A DNA stretch of 60,280 nt from Clostridia bacterium (lineage in GTDB: Bacteria; Bacillota; Clostridia; Oscillospirales; CAG-272): contig JAGANX010000047.1 of the NCBI GenBank assembly GCA_017623975.1, positions 1-60,280 on the forward strand, given 5' to 3'. The notes under the pieces were generated by a model. The model saw only the letters and a program-made list of their open reading frames with translations. It was not told the DNA's origin and did not search any database. Made by a program: the position numbers and the translations under genes. This document shows positions 1 to 6,688 of the stretch, piece after piece (within the stretch, counting starts at the first letter, position 1; each line of letters begins with the position of its first letter).

Positions 1-65
1 CCCCTATTTTGGCAATAAAAAAGCCATAACACCGATATTTTCGTATCAAAATTATGGTTTCTTTA

Positions 66-86
66 TGGTGCGAGAAACGGGACTTG
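66..86 (-). repeat. Duplicate of the last 21 nt of tRNA-Leu
   Basis: These 21 bases are identical to positions 302-322, the 3' end of the tRNA-Leu including the CCA end. The match stops abruptly, so this is not a second full tRNA. A weak hairpin (21-29 with 52-60) lies just beyond it, where a tRNA terminator would be. It may be a scar of a lost tandem tRNA copy or an attachment-site remnant of an integrated element. Confidence 0.7.
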
Positions 87-269
87 TTCTTGAATTTTTT
101 GAGGCAATGAGTGCGAAAATTATAATTGTGCCTCAAAAATCCATCGGTCTAGGGGTCCTCAAGCCGAGATTGTGAGGCTTGGGGCTTTCGTGCACCACTA
201 AAAAACATTCCCCGAATGTTTTTCTTAACGCTGGGTTCAAGCCCCTATTTAACATAATACAAGAAAACA
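87..269. other. Palindrome-rich scrap between the two tRNA 3' ends
   Basis: No credible gene is seen. A perfect 11-bp inverted repeat lies at 96-106 and 129-139. A 10-bp hairpin with a 3-nt loop and T-run lies at 201-223. A degenerate plus-strand sequence ending near 196 resembles a tRNA 3' end with CACCA. Together this looks like the debris of insertions or deletions next to a tRNA gene. Confidence 0.5.
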
Positions 270-297
270 AAAAAGACACCAAAAACGGTGTCTTTTT
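270..297 (-). terminator. Terminator of tRNA-Leu
   Basis: Stem AAAAAGACACC with GGTGTCTTTTT around a short loop, directly after the tRNA 3' end on the minus strand. The U-run follows the stem. Confidence 0.85.
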
Positions 298-301
298 GTT
301 T

Positions 302-385
302 TGGTGCGAGAAACGGGACTTGAACCCGTACGAACAAATCACACGCCCCTCAAACGTGCGCGTCTGCCAATTCCGCCACTCTCGC
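302..385 (-). tRNA. tRNA-Leu, anticodon GAG
   Basis: On the minus strand the sequence folds as a class II tRNA of 84 nt. It has a 7-bp acceptor stem (GCGAGAG with TTCTCGC, last pair G-T), a D-loop with GGCAGACGC typical of leucine tRNAs, and an anticodon loop TTGAGGG giving GAG. A variable arm of about 12 nt is followed by a T-arm with TTCAAGT. CCA is encoded. It decodes CUC/CUU leucine codons. A sigma-A promoter lies 37 nt upstream and a hairpin terminator just downstream. Confidence 0.95.
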
Positions 386-421
386 AAATATTATATAAGG
401 CCGTATCAACCTTGCTTGACT

Positions 422-450
422 ATTATACTAAAATGTTTTGCATTTGTCAA
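422..450 (-). promoter_or_regulatory. Promoter of tRNA-Leu
   Basis: On the minus strand, TTGACA, a 17-nt spacer and TATAAT: a perfect sigma-A consensus promoter, without an extended -10. Confidence 0.9.
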
Positions 451-537
451 TACTTTTTTTGAAAAAATTTAGTTTTTTTAATAGATTTTATAGTAAAATA
501 ATTTATAAGAAGCTTGGACTAAGAAAAAATTAATGTT

Positions 538-580
538 GTGCAACAAAAAGCGTGATATTACAGTTTAATAAGTAGCAGAG
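538..580 (+). promoter_or_regulatory. Candidate ECF-sigma autoregulated promoter, copy 1
   Basis: GTGCAACAAAAA, 12 variable bases, then a 19-nt block beginning AGTTTAATAAGTA. The same two blocks at exactly the same spacing recur at 2577-2619 upstream of the lipoprotein gene. The AAC core in the first block fits ECF-type -35 elements. The sequence does not look like a sigma-A promoter. It precedes the sigma factor gene, so autoregulation is inferred. Confidence 0.7.
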
Positions 581-611
581 CAAAAAAGCAATGCAAGGGA
601 GATCAAGGGAA

Positions 612-1121
612 ATGGATAAAAAATACATAGATGATTTGCTATGTAAAATATCCAATGGAGATAATAAGGCTTTTGAGGAGTTGTATTTGAAAACGAGAAA
701 AGGAGTGTTCTCATTTATTTATACATATCTTCAAAATTATCATGACACCGAGGATGCAATGCAGAGTGTTTATTTGAAAATAAAAAGAAGTATTCACAGC
801 TATTCTCACGGGACAAACGGTGTCGCTTGGATATTGCAAATAGCAAAAAATCATGCTTTAACGGAACTGAAAAAATACAGATACGTTCAAGATATAAGTA
901 CAGTACCAGAGGCATCTTATGATTTTGAGTATAATAGCATAACAGATATAATGAAAAAAACTTTGAGTGATGAGGAAAATAGAATAGTAACACTACACGT
1001 CCTTTGGGATTTTAAGCATAGAGAAATAGGAAAGGCGCTTGATTTACCCACAGGTACCGTAACCTCAAAGTACAAAAGAGCTATCGAAAAATTAAAAAAA
1101 GTAATAAAGGAGGTGGATTAA
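612..1121 (+). CDS. ECF-type RNA polymerase sigma factor
   Basis: This 169-residue protein has sigma-70 region 2 near residues 15-60 (FEELYLKTRKGVF, then DTEDAMQSVYLKI). Region 4 is near 115-165, with a helix-turn-helix (HREIGKALDLPTGTV) and a basic end. Its length and the lack of regions 1 and 3 are typical of extracytoplasmic-function sigma factors. ATG at 612 is preferred over one at 591 because AAGGGAG lies upstream only of the former. The stop is directly followed by an RsgI-like membrane protein, so this is a sigma/anti-sigma pair. It probably transcribes its own operon and the downstream lipoprotein gene through a shared promoter element. It is distinct from SigI in having ordinary ECF architecture, as far as can be judged by eye. 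The cognate signal is unknown. Confidence 0.88.
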   Translation: MDKKYIDDLLCKISNGDNKAFEELYLKTRKGVFSFIYTYLQNYHDTEDAMQSVYLKIKRSIHSYSHGTNGVAWILQIAKNHALTELKKYRYVQDISTVPEASYDFEYNSITDIMKKTLSDEENRIVTLHVLWDFKHREIGKALDLPTGTVTSKYKRAIEKLKKVIKEVD

Positions 1122-2567
1122 TTGAAGGACTTTAAAAGGAAATGGGAAAGCGAATTGGAAGAATTTATGCCAAAGCTTGATAAAAGCATAATTGATGAAC
1201 CGATACCGACAAAGGAAGCACATCCAATAAAAGCAAAAAAGAATAATAAGCTCAGGTATATGTCCTTTGCATGCAGTATTGCGGCAGCAATAGTTCTGTG
1301 CATTTGTGTAATTCCTTTGCTGAGAATTAAAGATAATCAAAATTTACCCCTTGATAATTCAAGCGGAAGCACATTGTCATCATATGCTCCACCAATAAGT
1401 GATAACGGTGGATATGACGGAACACAGGAAACTGTAAGCGGAACGATTATAACAGTTGAGATTAACCCAAGAGTCATGGTTCTTTCCGATAAAAACGGTA
1501 TAGTTACAAATATTGTAGCTACCAATTCTGATGCAGATGTTATCTTATCCAGTGAAGGTTTTTTGGAAAATGTAATTGGTAAAAGAACATCAGAAGCACT
1601 TGTGTTATATGTTGACTGTGCCACAAAGCTTGGATATATTGATGCAGACAGCACTGAAAATACAGTAAAGATAACCTTTTGCGAAACAGATAGCGAAACG
1701 GAAGACTTGCTTGAAATAAAAGAAAATTTAGAAACGCATTTTAAGACGAAGGGCATATATGCTGTGGTAGTTGACAAAAAGGCAACATTAGAAGAGGTGT
1801 GTCAAATAAATGAACTTGAAAAGTCAGAAAAAATAGATGAGGTTGTAGACAATTTCAAGAACAAGTCCCCATTGTTTGCTCAAAGAAAGCTGGAAAAGCT
1901 TAATGATGAGGAGATACAAGCATATTATAAAGAAACCGTAATGAAGGGGATAAGCAGTAATATAAAGGGTGCTATTGACGAGGCAAGTGCGATTTTGAAA
2001 ATAGCGGACATAAACAGGCAGCTTGAAGAACTATGTTATGCGAATTATTGGGTTTTAAAAGAAATACCTATTATGGATCAAGCTGTGCAGGATTTGGTCA
2101 ACGAAATAGAAACCGAGCTTGCCTTGCTTGAAAAAAATTATGGACGCAAAATAGAAAATGGATATCAGCTTTATCAGTTAACCGCCAAATTTACAAACGA
2201 AACCCTTGAAAAGCTTTTGAACAATCTTGAAAATTTTGACAATGCAGAGCATTACAAGGAGCTATACGAAGCGTTGGAGCGTGATACGGGCATATTTGAC
2301 TCTCTTGACAATATACCCACCACAAAGGACGAAATAATGAAAGAGCAAGAAAAAGCGTTGCAACAGGAGAGCAACAATAGAATGGAAGAGCATAAGGAAA
2401 GCTACGAAAAAGAGCGCAACGAAATAGACAAGGATATGTATGACAGCTTTGTTGATGAAATGAAAAATAAGCTTGATAAAGAAAACCAAAAACCGAGTGA
2501 GGAAGACGGTCAGTATGACCAAAATAATGGCGGTCAAAAGGAAGAAGCTGAACATCCAAAAAAATAA
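1122..2567 (+). CDS. RsgI-like transmembrane anti-sigma factor
   Basis: This 481-residue protein starts at TTG with a strong AAGGAGGTG site, abutting the sigma gene. Residues 1-45 are cytoplasmic and could bind the sigma factor. One membrane helix spans about 47-68. A serine-rich linker leads to an RsgI-type ectodomain with TVEINPRVMV at 111-120. In characterised RsgI proteins, self-cleavage occurs between Asn and Pro of this motif, here N115-P116. The domain continues with the family-typical GYID near 171. The rest, to residue 481, is charged, helical and probably coiled-coil, ending in a hydrophilic Q/E-rich tail. There is no recognisable carbohydrate-binding module, unlike clostridial RsgI proteins that sense polysaccharide. 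The inferred model is that the cut ectodomain holds the sigma factor inactive until a signal triggers further proteolysis. Confidence 0.8.
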   Translation: MKDFKRKWESELEEFMPKLDKSIIDEPIPTKEAHPIKAKKNNKLRYMSFACSIAAAIVLCICVIPLLRIKDNQNLPLDNSSGSTLSSYAPPISDNGGYDGTQETVSGTIITVEINPRVMVLSDKNGIVTNIVATNSDADVILSSEGFLENVIGKRTSEALVLYVDCATKLGYIDADSTENTVKITFCETDSETEDLLEIKENLETHFKTKGIYAVVVDKKATLEEVCQINELEKSEKIDEVVDNFKNKSPLFAQRKLEKLNDEEIQAYYKETVMKGISSNIKGAIDEASAILKIADINRQLEELCYANYWVLKEIPIMDQAVQDLVNEIETELALLEKNYGRKIENGYQLYQLTAKFTNETLEKLLNNLENFDNAEHYKELYEALERDTGIFDSLDNIPTTKDEIMKEQEKALQQESNNRMEEHKESYEKERNEIDKDMYDSFVDEMKNKLDKENQKPSEEDGQYDQNNGGQKEEAEHPKK

Positions 2568-2576
2568 AAAAGAAAA

Positions 2577-2619
2577 GTGCAACAAAAACGAAAAAATAAG
2601 AGTTTAATAAGTAACAGAG
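2577..2619 (+). promoter_or_regulatory. Candidate ECF-sigma promoter, copy 2
   Basis: Repeats the element at 538-580: GTGCAACAAAAA, 12 different bases, then the 19-nt AGTTTAATAAGTARCAGAG block with a single A/G difference. The identical spacing with an unrelated spacer argues for a functional site rather than a simple duplication. It drives the lipoprotein gene that starts at 2694. Confidence 0.7.
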
Positions 2620-2640
2620 AGAGAACCGGTTGAACCCCGC

Positions 2641-2667
2641 CAAAAGCGTTAATTTTCAGCGCTTTTG
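2641..2667 (+). other. 5' leader hairpin
   Basis: CAAAAGCG and CGCTTTTG form a perfect 8-bp stem in the leader of the lipoprotein gene, 26 nt before its start codon. No U-run follows, so it looks like an mRNA-stabilising or regulatory hairpin rather than a terminator. Confidence 0.5.
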
Positions 2668-2693
2668 CATTAAACAAAAAAGGAGATGAAATT

Positions 2694-4226
2694 ATGAAAA
2701 AATTATTCACATTGTTAATCGTTATTGCTATGCTATGCAGTTTACTCGCTGGGTGCGGTGCAGTAAAATCAAATGATAATAATTCCAATGACACAGATGA
2801 CAATAATACCAATGATGCGGCGCAAGAAAATGCTGATGCAAGCACATACATAAGTCTTGATATAAACCCTGAAATTTCAATGACGGTAAATGAGCAAAGC
2901 CAAGTGACAGGTGTTTTTGCCGAAAATGAGGATGCGCAGGTTTTGCTATACGGTGAAGAAAGCCTTGTTGGCTTGAATTTAGATGAAGCAATAGAAAAAA
3001 TCACATCATTGGCAGTAGAGCTTGGCTATATTGATGAGGAAAATAAGGTTGTTGGCGTAATGGTATCAACGGAAAACGAAGATGAAGTACCGCAAATCGT
3101 TAGCATAATTGACGAAAAAATTAAAAAGGTGGCAAGTGAAAAGGCACTTGAAATTGAAATCAGTGAAGAAGGTGCTTATTCCTTGCTTTGCAGTCTCGAA
3201 GAATTTAAAAGCCAGCATCCTGAAAATGAAAAAATACAAAAGCTCAATCCGGCTGAATTTAAGTTAGCTAAAACCGCATTTGAGTCAGGTGAAATGACAA
3301 TAGAAGAAGCGATTGAAATGGATAGGAAGGAGCTTATTAATCGAGTAAACAACGCATTTAATAGGATAGAAAAATTTGCAACTAAATCCTATGATGAAGC
3401 AAAGAAAAATGCTGAAATAGCGTATGAATTGGCTGTAAACACAGCTCTTGAAGGCGTTTATTCGGAAATATACTTTAACAACATTGAAAAATATCCTACA
3501 ACATATTATTATGGTGTGCTTTACCAGTTATATATGACTACACAGCGCGGTTATATTCAGCTTTCTGAAAAGCTTGCAAAAATTGAAGAAATTAATAACT
3601 GTGCATTAAGCGAAGAGCAAGCGCAAAGGGTAGCAGATGCATTAGGCGTTGAAAATGTAGAAGAAATCATGAACGAAAGCGGTGAAGTAACTGTTGACAG
3701 TATCGAAAATTATGCTGACAAAAAGATTAAAAACTCTAACAAATCACAAGAGATAAATGAGTTTAAAGACAAATTCAAGGAAAGCATTAAGGAAATAAAA
3801 ACTGATATCAACAAGGAAATTGAAGATAGAAGAAATCAGTATAACGAAGATACAAATGGCACATCTTCAAGCGCAACACCAATATTAAAGGCTCTTGAAG
3901 CATATGGATTGCTATTAAATGATGAGAGTAAAAACGAGTTGGAGGGATATATAAAAGAATACGTTGAAATAATATCCCAAAAGGCTTTGACCTCACAAAA
4001 GGCAAGCGAAATAGCAGATATAATGAAAACCAAGGCAAACGAAATTCTTAAAAAGATAGAAAACGATTTAACTGATGAAGATAAAGGAGCAGTTGAAGCA
4101 AGAAAGCAAGAGCTTGAACAAAGCATAAACGAAGCGAAAGAGGCCTTTGAAAAAGAGGTTGACGATGCAAGGAAGCAAGCACAAATTCACTTGGAAGAAA
4201 GAAAAAACAATCGCAAGCATCGTTAA
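2694..4226 (+). CDS. Lipoprotein with RsgI-type self-cleaving ectodomain
   Basis: This 510-residue protein has a lipoprotein signal peptide ending in LLAGC, with C21 lipidated. An Asn/Asp-rich linker follows, then SLDINPEISM at 54-63 with a predicted N58-P59 cleavage bond, then the GYID signature. The ectodomain therefore matches the one in the preceding anti-sigma factor. However, this protein has no cytoplasmic part that could bind a sigma factor. The C-terminal two thirds is highly charged, helical and probably coiled-coil, ending in a basic tail. It has its own copy of the sigma promoter element, an AGGAG site and a leader hairpin. It could be a decoy, a co-sensor, or the effector of the stress response. 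The family of the helical part was not recognised. Confidence 0.7.
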   Translation: MKKLFTLLIVIAMLCSLLAGCGAVKSNDNNSNDTDDNNTNDAAQENADASTYISLDINPEISMTVNEQSQVTGVFAENEDAQVLLYGEESLVGLNLDEAIEKITSLAVELGYIDEENKVVGVMVSTENEDEVPQIVSIIDEKIKKVASEKALEIEISEEGAYSLLCSLEEFKSQHPENEKIQKLNPAEFKLAKTAFESGEMTIEEAIEMDRKELINRVNNAFNRIEKFATKSYDEAKKNAEIAYELAVNTALEGVYSEIYFNNIEKYPTTYYYGVLYQLYMTTQRGYIQLSEKLAKIEEINNCALSEEQAQRVADALGVENVEEIMNESGEVTVDSIENYADKKIKNSNKSQEINEFKDKFKESIKEIKTDINKEIEDRRNQYNEDTNGTSSSATPILKALEAYGLLLNDESKNELEGYIKEYVEIISQKALTSQKASEIADIMKTKANEILKKIENDLTDEDKGAVEARKQELEQSINEAKEAFEKEVDDARKQAQIHLEERKNNRKHR

Positions 4227-4245
4227 AAAAGTCACTCCCTTAAAC

Positions 4246-4316
4246 AATTGGTATTACTCTCCGAATACCAATTTGTTCATCCCCCTTTAAAGCAGGCATC
4301 CCACCAGGGATGCCTG
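4246..4316 (+). terminator. Tandem hairpins after the lipoprotein gene
   Basis: Two perfect 10-bp hairpins lie at 4246-4273 (AATTGGTATT arm) and 4293-4316 (CAGGCATCCC arm). Neither has a long U-run; the second is followed by TTT. They probably end or process the transcript. Confidence 0.5.
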
Positions 4317-4334
4317 TTTCACATTTATAAACAA

Positions 4335-4363
4335 AAAATGCACGGATAAATTCCGTGCATTTT
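4335..4363 (-). terminator. Bidirectional terminator
   Basis: AAAATGCACGG pairs with CCGTGCATTTT. It lies just past the stop of the minus-strand membrane protein gene and also downstream of the plus-strand lipoprotein gene. Confidence 0.8.
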
Positions 4364-4378
4364 ATGTACAAAAATCGG

Positions 4379-4612
4379 TTAACAGAACCACCAAACTTCT
4401 TTGTTTATGATAACACAAACAGCGTCAACAGCCCAAACAAAAACAGCACCGGGGATAATCAAAAGAATACCGAGAATGATACCAAGTGTGTTTTGAGCAT
4501 AGTAGCTCTTAGCAATGCGGTAAATAGCCCAAACAATGTCAAGCACAGGGATGCAGAGAATGAGCTTTACATACCAAGGAAGCTGTTCCAAAGACTTCAT
4601 TAAATCCTTCAT
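4379..4612 (-). CDS. Small membrane protein, two helices
   Basis: This 77-residue protein starts at MKDLMKS. The ATG at 4612 has a GGAGG site 8 nt upstream, which rules out an upstream start. Two hydrophobic segments lie at about 14-30 (WYVKLILCIPVLDIVWAIY) and 38-60 (TLGIILGILLIIPGAVF), ending in Trp-rich EVWWFC. It has its own strong promoter (TTGCAT-N17-TATAAT) and terminator, so it is a genuine single-gene unit. The family was not recognised. Comparable two-helix proteins include small stress or immunity membrane proteins, but nothing here assigns a role. Confidence 0.7.
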   Translation of the reverse strand: MKDLMKSLEQLPWYVKLILCIPVLDIVWAIYRIAKSYYAQNTLGIILGILLIIPGAVFVWAVDAVCVIINKEVWWFC

Positions 4613-4661
4613 AATATACTCCTCCAATAATATTATTAAAGAATATTTCTTTAACAATTAA

Positions 4662-4690
4662 ATTATAACATAGCGGTAGAAAAAATGCAA
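4662..4690 (-). promoter_or_regulatory. Promoter of small membrane protein
   Basis: On the minus strand, TTGCAT, a 17-nt spacer ending in TGT, and TATAAT (extended -10). Confidence 0.85.
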
Positions 4691-4789
4691 GAAAAATTTT
4701 AAAAAAATATAGAAATATCGACACAGGATGTCACTTTTTTGAAATAAACCGCATATTTTGAAAAAAATCTTGGGATATGATGAAAAAAC

Positions 4790-4818
4790 TTGCATATTTT
4801 ATATAAATATGTTAAAAT
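4790..4818 (+). promoter_or_regulatory. Promoter of the miaB operon
   Basis: TTGCAT, a 17-nt spacer ending in TGT, and TAAAAT. It lies about 30 nt upstream of the miaB start. Confidence 0.8.
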
Positions 4819-4848
4819 ATATAAGATAAAAATTAGTAAGGAAGCTAT

Positions 4849-6252
4849 ATGAATAACATAAACAGTTTTGTAAGCGGAGAGGAGCTTTTATTACAGGAAA
4901 GGTATAAAAACGATATCCGCAAAAAGATACAAGGCAGAGGATATAAGGCTTTTGTTTTCACCCTCGGTTGTCAACAGAATGAGGCAGACAGCGAAAGAAT
5001 ACGCGGTATGCTCAAAGAGGTTGGCTACACTATAACGGAAAAAGAGGAAGAGGCAGATTTCCTTCTTGTAAATACTTGCGCTATTCGTGAGCATGCGGAA
5101 AGACGTGCGCTTTCCATAATAGGTAGGTTTAAGCACTATAAAGCGAAAAACCCTGACATTGTTATAGGTGTTTGCGGATGCATGACAGCACAGCAGCATA
5201 GGAGTGAGCAAATTAAGCATTCTTATCATTATGTGGATTTCGCATTTGGAACAAGCTTGCTTTACCGTTTGCCTGAATTTATTAATTCTGCTCTTGAAAA
5301 GGGTAAGCGCAGGTTTTTGCTTGATTCTGAAAAACCGCAAATTGCCGAAGGGCTTAAAATAGCTCGTGAAAGCAGCTATAAGGCTTGGGTTAGCATTATG
5401 TACGGCTGTAACAACTTTTGTACATACTGCATCGTCCCTTATGTGCGTGGGCGCGAGAGAAGCCGCAATATGTGTGACATATTGGCAGAGGTTCGTGATT
5501 TGGCAGGGCGTGGTTACCGTGACATTACCTTGCTTGGACAAAATGTCAACTCATACGGTAAGGATTTGGAGGGTAAGCCAACTATTGCTGACTTGCTTAA
5601 TGAAATCTCTAAAATAGACGGAGATTTTATGATACATTTAATGACATCACATCCGAAGGATGCATCAAGTGAAATGATTGATGCCTTGGCAAATAATACC
5701 CATGCAACTAAGCATTTTCATTTGCCCCTGCAAAGCGGGTCTGACAAGATTCTTAAAAGCATGAACAGGCATTATGATAAAGCAAGATATTTGAGTATTG
5801 TCGATGAGCTGAAATCCAAAATTAAGGACGTTACATTTACAACCGATATAATTGTCGGCTTCCCCGGGGAAACGGAGGAGGATTTTGAAGAAACGCTTGA
5901 TATTATTAAGCGTGTTCGATTTGATTCAATATTCTCATTTATCTACTCTCCGAGAAAGGGCACGCCCGCATACGATATGGAGCAAGTGCCTGAGGAGGTC
6001 AAGCATGCAAGATATGACAGGCTATGCGAAATTCAAAATGAAATAGCAAACGAAATTAATCAAACCTATGTTGGTAAGACTATACGGGTTTTGGTTGACG
6101 GCAAAAGTAAAAATAACGAAAATGTCTATACTTCACGAACAGAAGGAAATAAAATCGTCCATTTTGAAAGCGATTTGGATGATACCGGTACATTTATAAA
6201 CGTAAAAATCACACGGGCAGACACATTTGCTCTGTACGGTGAAAAAATATAA
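4849..6252 (+). CDS. miaB: tRNA methylthiotransferase MiaB
   Basis: This 467-residue radical-SAM enzyme adds a methylthio group to N6-isopentenyl-adenosine at position 37 of tRNAs that read UNN codons. The N-terminal methylthiotransferase domain has three cluster-binding cysteines: C41 (TLGCQQNEADSE), C77 (VNTCAIREHAERR) and one in GVCGCM near 109-111. The radical-SAM motif is C187-x3-C191-x2-C194 (YGCNNFCTYC), followed by VPYVRGRERSR. A TRAM domain is expected at about 400-467. Full length for the family. It opens the operon miaB-ylbF-mutS-mutL-tgt with a clear sigma-A promoter, and its start follows AAGGAAGC. Confidence 0.97.
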   Translation: MNNINSFVSGEELLLQERYKNDIRKKIQGRGYKAFVFTLGCQQNEADSERIRGMLKEVGYTITEKEEEADFLLVNTCAIREHAERRALSIIGRFKHYKAKNPDIVIGVCGCMTAQQHRSEQIKHSYHYVDFAFGTSLLYRLPEFINSALEKGKRRFLLDSEKPQIAEGLKIARESSYKAWVSIMYGCNNFCTYCIVPYVRGRERSRNMCDILAEVRDLAGRGYRDITLLGQNVNSYGKDLEGKPTIADLLNEISKIDGDFMIHLMTSHPKDASSEMIDALANNTHATKHFHLPLQSGSDKILKSMNRHYDKARYLSIVDELKSKIKDVTFTTDIIVGFPGETEEDFEETLDIIKRVRFDSIFSFIYSPRKGTPAYDMEQVPEEVKHARYDRLCEIQNEIANEINQTYVGKTIRVLVDGKSKNNENVYTSRTEGNKIVHFESDLDDTGTFINVKITRADTFALYGEKI

Positions 6253-6273
6253 TTATCAAAGGAGATTAAAACA

Positions 6274-6666
6274 ATGGAAATTATGGAGTTAGCAGCACAG
6301 CTCGGTCAAGCAATTAAGGCTGACGAGAGAATTGCTAAGATGAACGAGGCAAGAATTGCTTATGAAAGCGATGAGGAAATTCAAAAGCTTATGCTTGAAT
6401 ACAACGCTCAGCAAATCGCATTGGCAGAGGAATACAAAAAAGACCCTGTTGACCAAAAGATTATCGAGGCTATTGAAAACCGTCTTGATGAAATTGTAGG
6501 TAAGGTTACATCTAACCCGATTTTTGCAATGGTAAATGAAGCGCAAGAGGCAGTTAACAAGCTTATGAATGAGGTTAATGCGGAGATTGAATTCCAAATT
6601 ACAGGTCAACGTCCTTGCTCACATGACTGCTCATCCTGCGGCAGCGATTGCGGACACCATCACTAA
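6274..6666 (+). CDS. YlbF/YmcA-family protein with cysteine-histidine tail
   Basis: This 130-residue, mostly helical protein matches the YlbF/YmcA family (residues 5-110; SNPIFAMVNEAQEAVN). In Bacillus, members form a complex with YaaT that affects RNase Y and competence/biofilm control and binds an iron-sulfur cluster. Position between miaB and mutS is common in Clostridia. The last 20 residues hold four cysteines and four histidines (CSHDCSSCGSDCGHHH), a likely metal-binding tail. The ribosome site AAAGGAG is well placed. It is 21 nt after miaB and 22 nt before mutS. The function here is inferred from family only. Confidence 0.85.
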   Translation: MEIMELAAQLGQAIKADERIAKMNEARIAYESDEEIQKLMLEYNAQQIALAEEYKKDPVDQKIIEAIENRLDEIVGKVTSNPIFAMVNEAQEAVNKLMNEVNAEIEFQITGQRPCSHDCSSCGSDCGHHH

Positions 6667-6688
6667 TAATTAAGGAGGCGAAAACAGT

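Noticed and set aside
87-300. A complete mobile element between the two tRNA 3' ends
   Set aside because: Only about 215 bp lie between them and no integrase or other gene is present; at most it is a scar.
591-611. Upstream ATG start for the sigma factor
   Set aside because: No ribosome site precedes it; AAGGGAG lies between it and the ATG at 612.
4355-4603. Plus-strand open frame opposite the small membrane protein
   Set aside because: No ribosome site or hydrophobic pattern. The minus strand has a promoter, ribosome site, two membrane helices and a terminator.
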